A stretch of 64,000 nucleotides of DNA from Burkholderia glumae LMG 2196 = ATCC 33617 (GTDB lineage: Bacteria; Pseudomonadota; Gammaproteobacteria; Burkholderiales; Burkholderiaceae): the NCBI RefSeq assembly GCF_000960995.1, contig NZ_CP009434.1:2170001-2234000 (forward strand), written 5' to 3'. How positions within the stretch are numbered: position 1 is the stretch's first letter; every line of letters begins with the position of its first letter. Below, in pieces: positions 25,440 to 37,224 of this stretch. Below the pieces are notes generated by a model. That model saw nothing but the letters and a program-made list of their open reading frames with translations. It did not search any database and had not been told where the DNA came from. Both the position numbers and the translations under genes were made by a program.

Positions 25440-26423
25440 ATGGCTAAGCCCGCAAAGCGTGTTGCCGTTACCGGCGCCGCAGGTCAAATCGCATACTCGC
25501 TGCTGTTCCGCATCGCGAACGGCGACCTGCTCGGCAAGGACCAGCCGGTCATCCTGCAACTGCTCGACCTCCCGCAAGCACAAGGCGCCGTCAAGGGCGT
25601 CGTGATGGAACTCGACGACTGCGCGTTCCCGCTGCTGGCCGGCGTGGTGATCACGGACGACCCGAAGGTCGCGTTCAAGGATGCCGACGTGGCGCTGCTG
25701 GTCGGGGCGCGTCCGCGCTCGAAGGGCATGGAGCGCAAGGACCTGCTGTCGGCCAACGCCGAGATCTTCACGGTGCAGGGTGCCGCGCTGAACGAAGTCG
25801 CGAGCCGCGACGTGAAGGTGCTGGTGGTCGGCAACCCGGCCAACACCAACGCCTACATCGCGATGAAGTCGGCGCCGGACCTGCCGAAGAAGAACTTCAC
25901 GGCGATGCTGCGCCTGGACCACAACCGCGCGCTGTCGCAACTGGCCGCCAAGGCCGGCAAGCCCGTGGCCTCGATCGAGAAGCTCGCCGTGTGGGGCAAC
26001 CACTCGCCGACGATGTACCCCGACTTCCGCTTCGCGACCGCCGAAGGCGAATCGCTGCTCAAGCTGATCAACGACGACGCCTGGAACCGCGACACCTTCA
26101 TCCCGACCGTCGGCAAGCGCGGCGCGGCGATCATCGAGGCGCGCGGCCTGTCGTCGGCGGCCTCGGCGGCCAACGCGGCGATCGATCACGTGCGTGACTG
26201 GGTGCTCGGCACGAACGGCAAGTGGGTCACCATGGGCATCCCGTCGGACGGCTCGTACGGCATCCCCGAGGACATCATCTACGGCGTGCCGGTGACTTGC
26301 GAAAACGGCGAGTACAAGCGCGTGGAAGGCCTGGAAATCGACGCGTTCTCGCGCGAGAAGATGGACGGCACGCTGGCCGAGCTGCTCGAGGAACGTGACG
26401 GCGTGGCCCACCTGCTGAAGTAA
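25440..26423 (+). CDS. mdh: Malate dehydrogenase
   Basis: Mdh interconverts malate and oxaloacetate with NAD. The 327-residue product has the nucleotide-binding [16 protein letters not shown], the substrate arginines in [15 protein letters not shown], and the catalytic histidine in [12 protein letters not shown] (residue about 188). The length and sequence type match the dimeric, cytosolic-like MDH of beta-proteobacteria. The ATG has GGAGA nine nt upstream. It is followed after 173 bp by a CitE-like gene on the same strand with no obvious terminator between. Confidence 0.98.
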
Positions 26424-26596
26424 GTTCCGCGCTTCAGTGCCGCCGCCGGCCCGCGCGGCGGCCCGGCCGCCCGGCTCCCGCCGGCGGCCGGCCAGGCCCC
26501 GCATTCGATCCGCACGCGCGTTGCCCGCGCCCGCCGCCGCAGCGCCCGTCCGAATCCGATGCCCTTTCGATCACGCCGCCCCGACGCGTAACGACG

Positions 26597-27619
26597 ATGC
26601 CCGCGCTCTCTCCTGCTGAAGTGCTGTACGACGGCGCCGCGCCCCCCGCGCTCCTGCCCTGCTGCGATCACTACGCCGGCAGCGAGAAACTGATGCGCAA
26701 GTCGCTGGCGCTGCAGGCCGAACTGGGCCCGGTGTTCGACGTGACGCTCGACTGCGAGGACGGCGCCGCCGTCGGCCGCGAGGCCGCGCACGCCGAACTG
26801 GTGGCCGCGATGCTCGGCAACGCGGCCAACCGCTTCGGCCGTGCCGGCGTGCGGATCCACGACTTCTCCCACCCGCACTGGCGCGACGACCTGCGCATCG
26901 TGTTGCGCGCCGCCCGGCCGCCTGCTTACATTACGCTTCCAAAAACCACCGACGCGGCCGACGTGGCCGAGGTCTGCGCGTTCATCGAGGGCACGCGCCG
27001 CGAGCTCGGCATCGCCCGGCCGATCCCGGCCGACGTGCTGATCGAGACGCACGGCGCGCTCGCCCAGGTCGCTCGCATCGCCGCCCTGCCGGCCGTCTCG
27101 ACGCTGAGCTTCGGGCTGATGGATTTCGTCTCCGCCCATCACGGCGCGATCCCCGACGCCGCCATGCGCGCGCCAGGCCAGTTCGACCATCCGCTGGTGC
27201 GCCGCGCCAAGCTCGAGATCGCCGCCGCCTGCCACGCCCACGGCAAGACGCCGTCCCACAATGTGACCACCGAGATCCGCGAGATGGCCATGGTGGCGAG
27301 CGACGCCGCCCGCGCGCGCGACGAATTCGGCTACACGCGGATGTGGAGCATCCATCCCGCGCAGATCCGCGAGATCGTGGCCGCGTTCGCGCCGCGCGAG
27401 GCAGAAGTGGCGCTGGCCGCGGAAATCCTGCTTGCCGCGCAGGCCGCCGACTGGGGGCCGACGCGCCACCGCGACACGCTGCACGACCGCGCCAGCTACC
27501 GCTATTACTGGTCGGTGCTGCGCCGCGCGCACGCCGCCGGCGCCGCGCTGCCGGCCGAGGTGGCGCGCTGGCTGCCGGCCGAGGCCGCCGGTGCGGCCGG
27601 CAGCCAGGCCTGCGCGTGA
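26597..27619 (+). CDS. HpcH/HpaI (CitE-like) CoA lyase family protein
   Basis: This 340-residue TIM-barrel protein belongs to the CitE/malyl-CoA lyase group. The conserved metal-binding and CoA-binding segments are visible: FDVTLDCEDGAAVG (acidic metal ligands), YITLPKTT, ADVLIETHGAL (glutamate ligand) and RMWSIHPAQIREI near the C-terminus. Its position right after mdh suggests a role in malyl-, citramalyl- or citryl-CoA breakdown, but no citDF partners are present, so citrate lyase itself is unlikely. The exact substrate is open. Confidence 0.85.
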   Translation: MPALSPAEVLYDGAAPPALLPCCDHYAGSEKLMRKSLALQAELGPVFDVTLDCEDGAAVGREAAHAELVAAMLGNAANRFGRAGVRIHDFSHPHWRDDLRIVLRAARPPAYITLPKTTDAADVAEVCAFIEGTRRELGIARPIPADVLIETHGALAQVARIAALPAVSTLSFGLMDFVSAHHGAIPDAAMRAPGQFDHPLVRRAKLEIAAACHAHGKTPSHNVTTEIREMAMVASDAARARDEFGYTRMWSIHPAQIREIVAAFAPREAEVALAAEILLAAQAADWGPTRHRDTLHDRASYRYYWSVLRRAHAAGAALPAEVARWLPAEAAGAAGSQACA

Positions 27620-27866
27620 AGGGTGCCGGTGCGCCCGGCCCCGCGCCGAGCGTGCCGCGTACCGGCGCCCCGGCCCGCCCGCTGGTCACGGCCTTTGCCG
27701 CCACTATCGCGAAATCACGACAGACGCTTCGAATTCCTTTAAAAATATCGCGCGAATTAGGAGAAAATAGCGGCCGCTGCGCACCCGGGAGACACGTGCC
27801 GCCGCGGTCGAGCGGGCCAGCCGCGTTTCCTGTTCACCCCCGACATTGATAAAAGGTTTTGAGCAC

Positions 27867-28388
27867 ATGAATAAACTGTTGATCGCCACCGCCATCGGCG
27901 CCCTGTCCGCGACGCTGCTGACCATGGCTCCGGCCGCCTCGGCCCAGACCGCCACGGCCAACACGACGACGAAAAAGGCCGTCGCCAAGCGCCCGGCGCC
28001 GAAGCGCCACCTGCTCCCGCGCAGCAAGCGCGCCCATGCGGCGGCGGCGGCCAAGGTCGATCCGGTGCCCGAAGGCTCGGTCAAGTGGTCGTGCAAGGAC
28101 GGGCTGTCGTACATGCTCGCCGGCGACATGAAGCGTGACCAGATCGTCACCGTCCACTGGGCGAACAAGAACTACAAGCTGCCGCGCCAGGCCACCACCA
28201 CCGGCGCCGACGTGTTCTACGATCCGGCCAGCGGCCTGAAGCTCGTCGTGATTCCGACCAAGGGCATGCTGTTCAGCGACAAGGAAGACACGCGCCTGGC
28301 CGACGAATGCGTCACCGCGGAAATGGCCGCGAACGGCACGCCGGCGCCGACCCAGTCGAACGAACTCGCCCCCAACACCGGCAAGTAA
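27867..28388 (+). CDS. Exported protein with MliC-like lysozyme-inhibitor domain
   Basis: The 173-residue product has a cleavable signal peptide (MNKLLIATAIGALSATLLTM, cut after ASA near residue 26) and a basic linker. The C-terminal domain from residue about 70 starts VKWSCKDGLSY and carries TTTGADVFYD, IPTKGMLFSD and a closing LADEC. The Cys...Cys frame and the GA-x(n)-TKG pattern resemble MliC/PliC periplasmic inhibitors of C-type lysozyme, but the match is by eye and partial. There is no lipobox, so it would be periplasmic and soluble. I start at the ATG with AAGG/GAG upstream; a TTG 21 nt earlier is less likely. It precedes prpD by 70 bp. Confidence 0.6.
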   Translation: MNKLLIATAIGALSATLLTMAPAASAQTATANTTTKKAVAKRPAPKRHLLPRSKRAHAAAAAKVDPVPEGSVKWSCKDGLSYMLAGDMKRDQIVTVHWANKNYKLPRQATTTGADVFYDPASGLKLVVIPTKGMLFSDKEDTRLADECVTAEMAANGTPAPTQSNELAPNTGK

Positions 28389-28458
28389 GCGCACCCGGCG
28401 CCACCGCCACCCAGCCAGCCATTCAGGAAGCAATCGGACCGCCACGACAGGAAACCCG

Positions 28459-29910
28459 ATGTCCGCTCCGCAAACGAACGTCCGGCCCGCGCCGGACCCG
28501 GTACTGGTCGAGATCGCCGACTACGTGCTGGATGTCGAGATCGGCAGTGCGCTCGCGCTCGACACGGCGCGCTACTGCCTGCTCGATACGCTCGGTTGCG
28601 GACTCGAGGCCCTGTCGTATCCGGCCTGCACCAAGCTGCTGGGGCCGCTGGTGCCGGGCACGCAGGTGCCGCATGGCGCCCGGGTGCCCGGCACCTCGCT
28701 CGAACTCGACCCGGTCAAGGCCGCGTTCGACATCGGCACCACGATCCGCTGGCTCGACTTCAACGACACCTGGCTCGCGGCCGAATGGGGCCATCCGTCC
28801 GACAACCTGGGCGGCATCCTGGCCACCGCCGACTGGCTCTCGCGCACCGCGGTGGCGGCCGGCAAGCCGCCGCTCACGATGCGCGAGGTGCTGGTGGCGA
28901 TGGTCAAGGCCCACGAGATCCAGGGCTGCCTCGCGCTCGAGAACGCGTTCAACCGCGTCGGGCTCGACCACGTGCTGCTGGTCAAGGTCGCCTCCACCGC
29001 GGTGGTCGGCAAGCTGCTGGGCCTCACGCGCGACGAGCTCGTCAACGCGCTGTCGCTCGCCTTCGTCGACGGCCAGGCGCTTCGCACCTACCGGCACGCG
29101 CCCAACACCGGCTCGCGCAAGTCGTGGGCGGCCGGCGACGCCACCTCGCGCGCCGTGCGCCTCGCGCTGATCGCCCGGACCGGCGAGATGGGCTACCCCA
29201 CGGCGCTCAGCGCGCCCGTCTGGGGCTTCTACGACGTGCTGTTCGAGGGCAAGCCGTTCCGCTTTCAACGCCCCTACGGCAGCTACGTGATGGAGAACGT
29301 GCTGTTCAAGATCGCGTTCCCCGCCGAATTCCACGCACAGACCGCCGCCGAGGCGGCGCTCGTGCTGCATCGCCGGCTCGCCGAGGCGGGCCGCGGCGCC
29401 GCGTCGATCCGGCGCGTCACGATCCGCACGCACGAGGCCGCGCTCCGGATCATCGACAAGGCCGGGCCGCTCGCGAACCCCGCCGACCGCGACCACTGCA
29501 TCCAGTACATGGTTGCCGTGCCGCTGCTGTTCGGGCGCCTCACCGCCGCCGACTACGAGGACGACGTCGCGGCCGATCCGCGCATCGACGCGCTGCGCGC
29601 CAAGATCGCCTGCGTCGAGGACCCGCAGTTCACGCGCGATTATCACGACCCGGACAAGCGCGCGATCGCCAACGGATTGACCGTCGAGCTCGACGACGGC
29701 ACCGTGTTGGACGAGGTGGTGGTCGAATATCCGCTCGGCCACCGGCGCCGCCGCGCGCAGGGCATCCCGCTGCTGCTCGACAAATTCCGCAGCCACCTCG
29801 CGCGGCGCCTGCCGGCGAAACAGCAACAAGCGATTCTCGACGTGTCGCTGGACCAGGCAAGGCTCGAGGCCATGCCGGTCAATGAATACGTCGACTTGTA
29901 TGTGATCTAG
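28459..29910 (+). CDS. prpD: 2-methylcitrate dehydratase (PrpD)
   Basis: PrpD dehydrates 2-methylcitrate in propionate breakdown and may also act on citrate. The 483-residue product has the MmgE/PrpD fold throughout, with DYVLDVEIGSALALDTARYCLLDTLGCGLEAL at the start, then WLDFNDTWLAAEWGHPSDN and the C-terminal GHRRRRAQGIPLLL region. It is followed 48 bp later by acnA, a pairing that supplies the isomerisation steps. prpB and prpC are not in this window. Confidence 0.93.
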   Translation: MSAPQTNVRPAPDPVLVEIADYVLDVEIGSALALDTARYCLLDTLGCGLEALSYPACTKLLGPLVPGTQVPHGARVPGTSLELDPVKAAFDIGTTIRWLDFNDTWLAAEWGHPSDNLGGILATADWLSRTAVAAGKPPLTMREVLVAMVKAHEIQGCLALENAFNRVGLDHVLLVKVASTAVVGKLLGLTRDELVNALSLAFVDGQALRTYRHAPNTGSRKSWAAGDATSRAVRLALIARTGEMGYPTALSAPVWGFYDVLFEGKPFRFQRPYGSYVMENVLFKIAFPAEFHAQTAAEAALVLHRRLAEAGRGAASIRRVTIRTHEAALRIIDKAGPLANPADRDHCIQYMVAVPLLFGRLTAADYEDDVAADPRIDALRAKIACVEDPQFTRDYHDPDKRAIANGLTVELDDGTVLDEVVVEYPLGHRRRRAQGIPLLLDKFRSHLARRLPAKQQQAILDVSLDQARLEAMPVNEYVDLYVI

Positions 29911-29958
29911 CCGTCAGATACAGGACTTCTTTCCTCGCCTTAACCCAGGAAAAACACC

Positions 29959-32676
<2,718 letters not shown>

Positions 32677-32743
32677 GCGGTCGGTTTATTTTTGCAGGTG
32701 CCGCGTGTTGGGGGTGTGGTTGCTCCCGGTGCGCGGACATTCG

Positions 32744-32769
32744 AGCCCGGCCTTGGCCGGGCTTTTTTT
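32744..32769 (+). terminator. Rho-independent terminator of acnA
   Basis: AGCCCGGCC (32744-32752) pairs with GGCCGGGCT (32755-32763) around a TT loop, followed by a run of seven T. It ends the acnA transcript and marks the border between the conserved core and the accessory region. Confidence 0.93.
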
Positions 32770-32871
32770 GGGTTCATCGCGGGTTTTCGGAGAGCGCGGC
32801 GCGGATTTTGAGGAGGCAGGGCCCGTCCGTAATTTCGTGTTCGAGGCATATTCTTGTTCCAAGGAGAACAT

Positions 32872-33214
32872 ATGTCTCGCAAACCGAAAGCCGAGCCGGC
32901 CGAATTGCCGGCGAGTCCCGCTGAGCGGCTGGAGCAGTTCGGCAATGGCGCGATGACGGCCGAAATCATCGGTGCCGCCACGCTGGCACTCAGGAAAGCG
33001 CTGATCGAGCGCGCGCTGGGCGGCGAGATGAACCATCACCGCGGCTACTCGCCCGGCGCTGCCAAGCCACCCGAGGCGAGTCCCCAACGCAACGGCAAGG
33101 GCACCCAAACGGTCCTGGCCGAAAACGGCCCGATCCATATCGAGGTGCCTCGCGATCGCGACGGCAGCTTCCAGCCACGGCTCATCCTAAAGCACCAACG
33201 CCGCTTCCCCGGCC
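32872..33214 (+). pseudogene. Truncated IS256-family transposase
   Basis: The reading frame starts at an ATG with AAGGAG upstream and gives MSRKPKAEPAELPASPAERL, then KALIERALGGEMNHHRGYSP, IEVPRDRDGSFQP and KHQRRF. This is the N-terminal quarter of an IS256-family (Mutator-like) transposase. Similarity stops near 33214; none of the DDE catalytic core is present, so it is inactive. GGGCCCGTCCGTAATTTCGT at about 32819-32838 may be the left end of the element. No matching right end is seen. It borders the toxin/immunity cassette. Confidence 0.75.
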
Positions 33215-33531
33215 GCTGCCAGCGTCCCCGCGGCAGCATGAGCGCCTCGGACGCTCCACTTAAAAAAAACTAGGATAAGTGTCCGAATGAGCGAGGCCAC
33301 CTCTTCCGGCAAATGCACCTCAACGAGGATGCGCGCCGCGAGGTGGCGAAGGGGATTTTCTAGCGACACACTCCGAGCTCGCGACCTGCGACGAACGCGG
33401 CCAATCGAACCGCAGCGCCGTCACGTTCTCCGACGCCATGGAGCACAAACCCGGCGCACGGCCGGGTTCGTTTCACTGCTGCTGTCCGGCCAATAACCGG
33501 CGCACGCCGATCCTGCCGTACTAACCACAAG
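33215..33531. other. Intergenic scar between IS256 remnant and cdiI
   Basis: No convincing gene. A plus-strand frame ending at 33363 (…FRQMHLNEDARREVAKGIF, then TAG) could be the 3' end of a destroyed gene; I do not recognise it. A hairpin (AACCCGGC at 33448-33455 with GCCGGGTT at 33461-33468, then CGTTT) could be an intrinsic terminator of that lost gene or of cdiI reading leftward. Confidence 0.4.
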
Positions 33532-33909
33532 TTATGGATCTTCGCTCAGAATGAGATCACGCTCCCTCTCGAAGATTGGGTATACGGCAGGATCTCGGTC
33601 ATAAAAAGCCTCCAGGAAACCTGGCTCCTGCCAAGCCCCCGGTGCAATGCTCATCGCACCATTTTCCCGGATCTTCAGACGCCAATTCGACGGCACCGTC
33701 GTGCTAACGATCTCGAAGCATTCCGCCGAAGGGCAAACCATAGCCGCAAACCCTGGATCGCGGTCGTTGGTAATGATTTGGTAGCTCCGTCGCCCGTCCG
33801 GGTCTACAAAGATTCCAAACACAGGGTACACACGCTCAAGCGTCAACCAAGGCGAATCATCCACCTCTCGCCCACACGCGTCTAACAGCTTTACGCATTT
33901 AACTTTCAT
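33532..33909 (-). CDS. Candidate CDI immunity protein (CdiI)
   Basis: The 125-residue acidic, soluble protein has no signal peptide or membrane segment. It starts two bases after the stop of the cdiA C-terminal segment, the fixed position of immunity genes in CDI loci. Visible blocks are DDSPWLTLERVYPVFGIFVD, FEIVSTTVPSNWRLKI and AWQEPGFLEAFYDRDP; I have seen similar small proteins beside polymorphic toxins but cannot name a Pfam family. Base composition is clearly lower in GC than the core genome. It would bind and neutralise the cognate toxin domain in the cytoplasm. The function is inferred from position. Confidence 0.7.
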   Translation of the reverse strand: MKVKCVKLLDACGREVDDSPWLTLERVYPVFGIFVDPDGRRSYQIITNDRDPGFAAMVCPSAECFEIVSTTVPSNWRLKIRENGAMSIAPGAWQEPGFLEAFYDRDPAVYPIFERERDLILSEDP

Positions 33910-33911
33910 GG

Positions 33912-35459
33912 CTACTTGGGCACGCCCGAAACATTGTTGAAGATCGCCTTGTAGTCTAGTCCGTAATACACCTGTCCAGTCGTCGGATTCATATAGAAGT
34001 GAACCTGGAAATTGCCTGCCGGACTCTGATACGTACTCGTCGTATATTTACCGAAGCCTTCCGGTATCGCCGGATTGCCCATGCTGCCGGGAGGAAATAT
34101 CTGTGTTGAACTGTCGATGGCTCCTTGCGTCAGCGTACCACTTACCGTGAACGGCGAATTAGCCGACTCAAGCTGCAACTGTTGCGCCAACTGACTAGCA
34201 GTTGCGACATTCTGCGCTGAAACTGCACCTACTGTCCCACTGTTTGTGGCGGCACCACTACCCAGCCCTCCGACGAGTGGCCCTGCGCCTACAACAAAGT
34301 TGTCATTCTCTTCGTCTTGGACCGAGGACATGCCTTGTGGGACGATCGGGACAGCATCTTTCTCGATCTCGCTGGACAAACTTTCAGTGCCATCTGGATT
34401 GAAATGAAGATGAACGCCTCCCTGATGCCCGGGTGCGCCTGAATTGTTCAGCGCTTCGTTCTGCGCCGCCGTCGCCGCACCTTGCACGTTCGCACCAGCC
34501 AGTCCGGCCAGGCCCCCGCCCAGCAGCGTCGCGAACCCAGCCAACGCTGCCTGCTGCCCCGAATCGAGCACTGCAGCTGTCGGGTCAATCGCCTTGATGA
34601 AATCTGGCGAGAACGCTGCACTGGCGGCCCCGCCAATCGCCCCACCCGCGCACCCGGTTCCGAGCGCTGCCGAGCTGGCACATCCCAGCGCCGCATGCGC
34701 GAGCCAATACGCTGGTGACCCGGCCTCGATCGGCGAGCCCTTCACATTCGCCTCATCGCCGATCGCATTGGCCCCCACCGCCGCCACTTCGCTGACCAGC
34801 GAACCCTTCAGCGCGCTGAGGAAGCTCCCGCCCTCGATCGCCGTCCCCACGCCGGCGTTGATCACGCCACTGGCCAGCATGGCCAGCCCGCGCTCTTCGA
34901 TGAGCGTGGCCGTCGAACTGGCAGCCTGATTCACCGAGGTACCCATCACCGGCTGCACGCCGGCCAGGCTCCCAAGGCTTTGCACGCCAGATCCGCTCGC
35001 GATCGGCGAAGTCGTAAACCCGAGCCCCGACTGATTGCTGTAGGTAATGCCGTTCATCAGCCCGGCCGTGATCGCGGCCACTGCGCCCGCCTCGAACGCG
35101 CTGCCAAGATCCAGCTTGCCCGTACCGACCAACTGGCTAGCGCTGCTCGACACCACGCCAGCGATCGCCGCGGATAGCACGGCGTTGCCGAGCCCCGCGC
35201 TGACCCCGGCAGCCGTGCTGGCGGTGGCGAACGTGCCGCCTGCTGCGCCCAGCGCCGTCCCGATCGCGGCGCTCGCGGCGCCGTATGTCGCGAGCGACGC
35301 GGCCACCGCCACCACCAGCATGCCGAGCTGGTCGAGTCCGAACGCCCCGCCTTCCTTCACGAAATCCTGATGCAGGTCGTCGCTCACCGACTTCTGCGTG
35401 AAGTTCCCGCCAAGCGTCGACTGCAACTGCGCCAGCAGCGCCTGCGTCCCCGCCTGATC
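33912..35459 (-). pseudogene. cdiA/FHA exoprotein, 3' fragment with pretoxin and toxin region (severed by IS66)
   Basis: This open frame has no start of its own; it enters from the IS66 junction as DQAGTQALLAQLQSTLGGNF. It then gives the Ala/Gly-rich pretoxin region typical of Burkholderia CdiA-type proteins (HQDFVKEGGAFGLDQLG, VAAITAGLMNGITYSN, HAALGCASSAALGTGCAGG). After NEALNN (plus-strand 34443-34460) the sequence changes to an unrelated, AT-richer 176-residue C-terminus (33912-34442), the expected variable toxin domain. That domain ends in FQVHFYMNPTTGQVYYGLDY and KAIFNN. The nuclease or other activity is not recognisable. Internal TTG/ATG codons could still allow expression of a fragment. 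Confidence 0.85.
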
Positions 35460-35544
35460 GTAAGCGCGAATTTAAGCGCACCTAGAATTCCCGGATGAAT
35501 GCGCGCAGGCTTGCGTCCGCAACCACAACTTGCGGACGCAACCT

Positions 35545-36000
35545 ATGACAGAGAACGAAGTTGATTTCTTTCCGCTGCGGGTGACGGGCGTGACCGCCAC
35601 CGGCAAGCGACGCTTTGATCCAGAGGGTAAGCGCAAGCTGATCGAGGCCTGTATGCAGCCAGGTGCGTCGATTGCCGGACTTGCGCTGAAGGCCGGCGTC
35701 AACGCGAACCAACTGCATAAATGGATTCACTTGCGCGAGCGTACGAGCGGGACTGCGCTGACGACAACTCGTAAGCCGGCGCCATCGGCATTCGTACCGG
35801 TCGTGACCGTCAACGACGTGATGTCCGTGGCGCAGCGCGCACCCGCGCCTGAATCGCCGAAGAAGAACCACTCGATAAGCTCCGCCGTGCAGGCTCGACT
35901 TTCGGCGCAGTTGCCCAATGGCGTGACGCTGCGACTCGAATGCGCAGCGCACGATGCCGCCCTCGTGCGAGCGATGATCGAAGCATTGGGAGTGCGCTAA
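35545..36000 (+). CDS. tnpA: IS66 accessory protein TnpA
   Basis: The 151-residue product has an N-terminal helix-turn-helix (KRRFDPEGKRKLIEACMQPG, then SIAGLALKAGVNANQLHKWI) and the C-terminal QLPNGVTLRLECAAHDAALV segment of IS66 OrfA. It is needed, with TnpB, for transposition. Its TAA stop is the first half of the TAATG that once joined it to tnpB; the IS481 insertion lies just after, and the 7-bp duplication keeps the stop intact. Confidence 0.9.
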   Translation: MTENEVDFFPLRVTGVTATGKRRFDPEGKRKLIEACMQPGASIAGLALKAGVNANQLHKWIHLRERTSGTALTTTRKPAPSAFVPVVTVNDVMSVAQRAPAPESPKKNHSISSAVQARLSAQLPNGVTLRLECAAHDAALVRAMIEALGVR

Positions 36001-36002
36001 TG
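35996..36002. repeat. Target-site duplication of the IS481 element, left copy
   Basis: GCTAATG here is repeated at 37218-37224 immediately outside the other end of the element. It contains the tnpA stop (TAA) and the tnpB start (ATG). Confidence 0.95.
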
Positions 36003-37217
36003 TGTAGAAGTTCAGACTTGATCTGACAGTAAGGCCTTGCCAAGAGGCGGGGTTACCCGTTTTGATAGAGGTGCGAATCTTCATCAAAACAGCGCGCAAG
36101 CGCCAAGGAGTAACCCCGTGAGTAGTCTCAACCAAAATGTCATCCGCCACAAGATCGGTCTGCTGAATCTGGCCGCCGAGCTGGGCAACGTGTCGAAAGC
36201 CTGCAAGGTGATGGGGCTGTCGCGCGATACGTTCTACCGCTATCAGAACGCCGTGGCCGAGGGCGGCGTCGATGCCCTGTTCGACAGCAATCGGCGCAAG
36301 CCGAATCCCAAGAATCGAGTCGATGAAGCGACGGAAATCGCCGTGCTGGCCTATGCCATCGAGCAGCCCGCCCACGGGCAGGTTCGGGTCAGCAACGAAT
36401 TACGCCGGCGCGGCATTTTCGTGTCTGCATCCGGCGTTCGTTCGATCTGGCTGCGTCACGCGTTGTCGTCCTTCAAGCTGAGGCTCGTGGCGCTGGAGAA
36501 GCAGGTCGCTGAAAAAGGCATCGTGCTGAGCGAGGACCAGGTGGCCGCGCTGGAAAGAAAGCAGGACGACGATGTGGCTCATGGCGAAATCGAAACCGCT
36601 CATCCCGGCTATCTGGGCTCGCAGGACACGTTCTACGTGGGCACGATCAAGGGCGTAGGCCGGATTTACCAGCAGACCTTCGTCGACACCTACAGCAAAG
36701 TGGCGATGGCCAAGCTGTACACGACCAAGACGCCGATCACGGCGGCCGATCTGCTCAATGACCGGGTGTTGCCGTTCTTCGAGGAGCACGGCATGGGTGT
36801 GATCCGCATGCTGACCGATCGAGGCACGGAGTATTGCGGCAAGCCGGAATCGCACGATTATCAGCTGTACCTGGCGCTGAACGACATCGAGCACACCAAA
36901 ACCAAGGCGCGACATCCGCAGACCAATGGCATCTGCGAGCGGTTCCATAAAACCATCCTGCAGGAGTTTTATCAGGTCGCGTTCCGCCACAAGCTCTATC
37001 TGACGCTGGCGGAACTGCAGGTCGATCTCGATACTTGGCTGATGTACTACAACGGCGAGCGAACGCATCAAGGTAAGATGTGTTGTGGTCGCACGCCTTT
37101 GCAGACGCTCATCGCGGGCAAGGAGGTGTGGAAGGAGAAAGTGAGCCACCTGAATCTGATCTGACAGTCACGCACCGTCGGAACGGGTAACTGTCAGATC
37201 GGGTCGCGACTTCTACA
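36003..37217 (+). mobile_element. IS481-family insertion sequence nested in the IS66 element
   Basis: The 1,215-bp element has imperfect 28-bp terminal inverted repeats: 36003-36030 and the complement of 37190-37217. Both start TGTAGAAGT and end GATCTGACAGT, with the mismatches in the centre. It is bounded by the 7-bp direct repeat GCTAATG. It contains one intact transposase gene, so it may still be mobile. GC content is lower than in the core genome. Confidence 0.95.
36118..37164 (+). CDS. IS481-family DDE transposase
   Basis: The 348-residue protein has an N-terminal helix-turn-helix (LGNVSKACKVMGLSRDTFYR) and an rve-type DDE integrase core. Visible catalytic acids are in QDTFYVGTIKG (first Asp), MLTDRGTEYCG (second Asp) and HPQTNGICERFHKTIL (Glu). 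I chose the GTG at 36118 because GGAG lies 7 nt upstream and the family starts with SSLNQNVIRHKIGLL; an in-frame TTG upstream lies in the leader. The frame is full length and looks functional. Confidence 0.93.
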   Translation: MSSLNQNVIRHKIGLLNLAAELGNVSKACKVMGLSRDTFYRYQNAVAEGGVDALFDSNRRKPNPKNRVDEATEIAVLAYAIEQPAHGQVRVSNELRRRGIFVSASGVRSIWLRHALSSFKLRLVALEKQVAEKGIVLSEDQVAALERKQDDDVAHGEIETAHPGYLGSQDTFYVGTIKGVGRIYQQTFVDTYSKVAMAKLYTTKTPITAADLLNDRVLPFFEEHGMGVIRMLTDRGTEYCGKPESHDYQLYLALNDIEHTKTKARHPQTNGICERFHKTILQEFYQVAFRHKLYLTLAELQVDLDTWLMYYNGERTHQGKMCCGRTPLQTLIAGKEVWKEKVSHLNLI

Positions 37218-37224
37218 GCTAATG
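37218..37224. repeat. Target-site duplication of the IS481 element, right copy
   Basis: Second GCTAATG. Its ATG is the start codon of tnpB. Confidence 0.95.
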
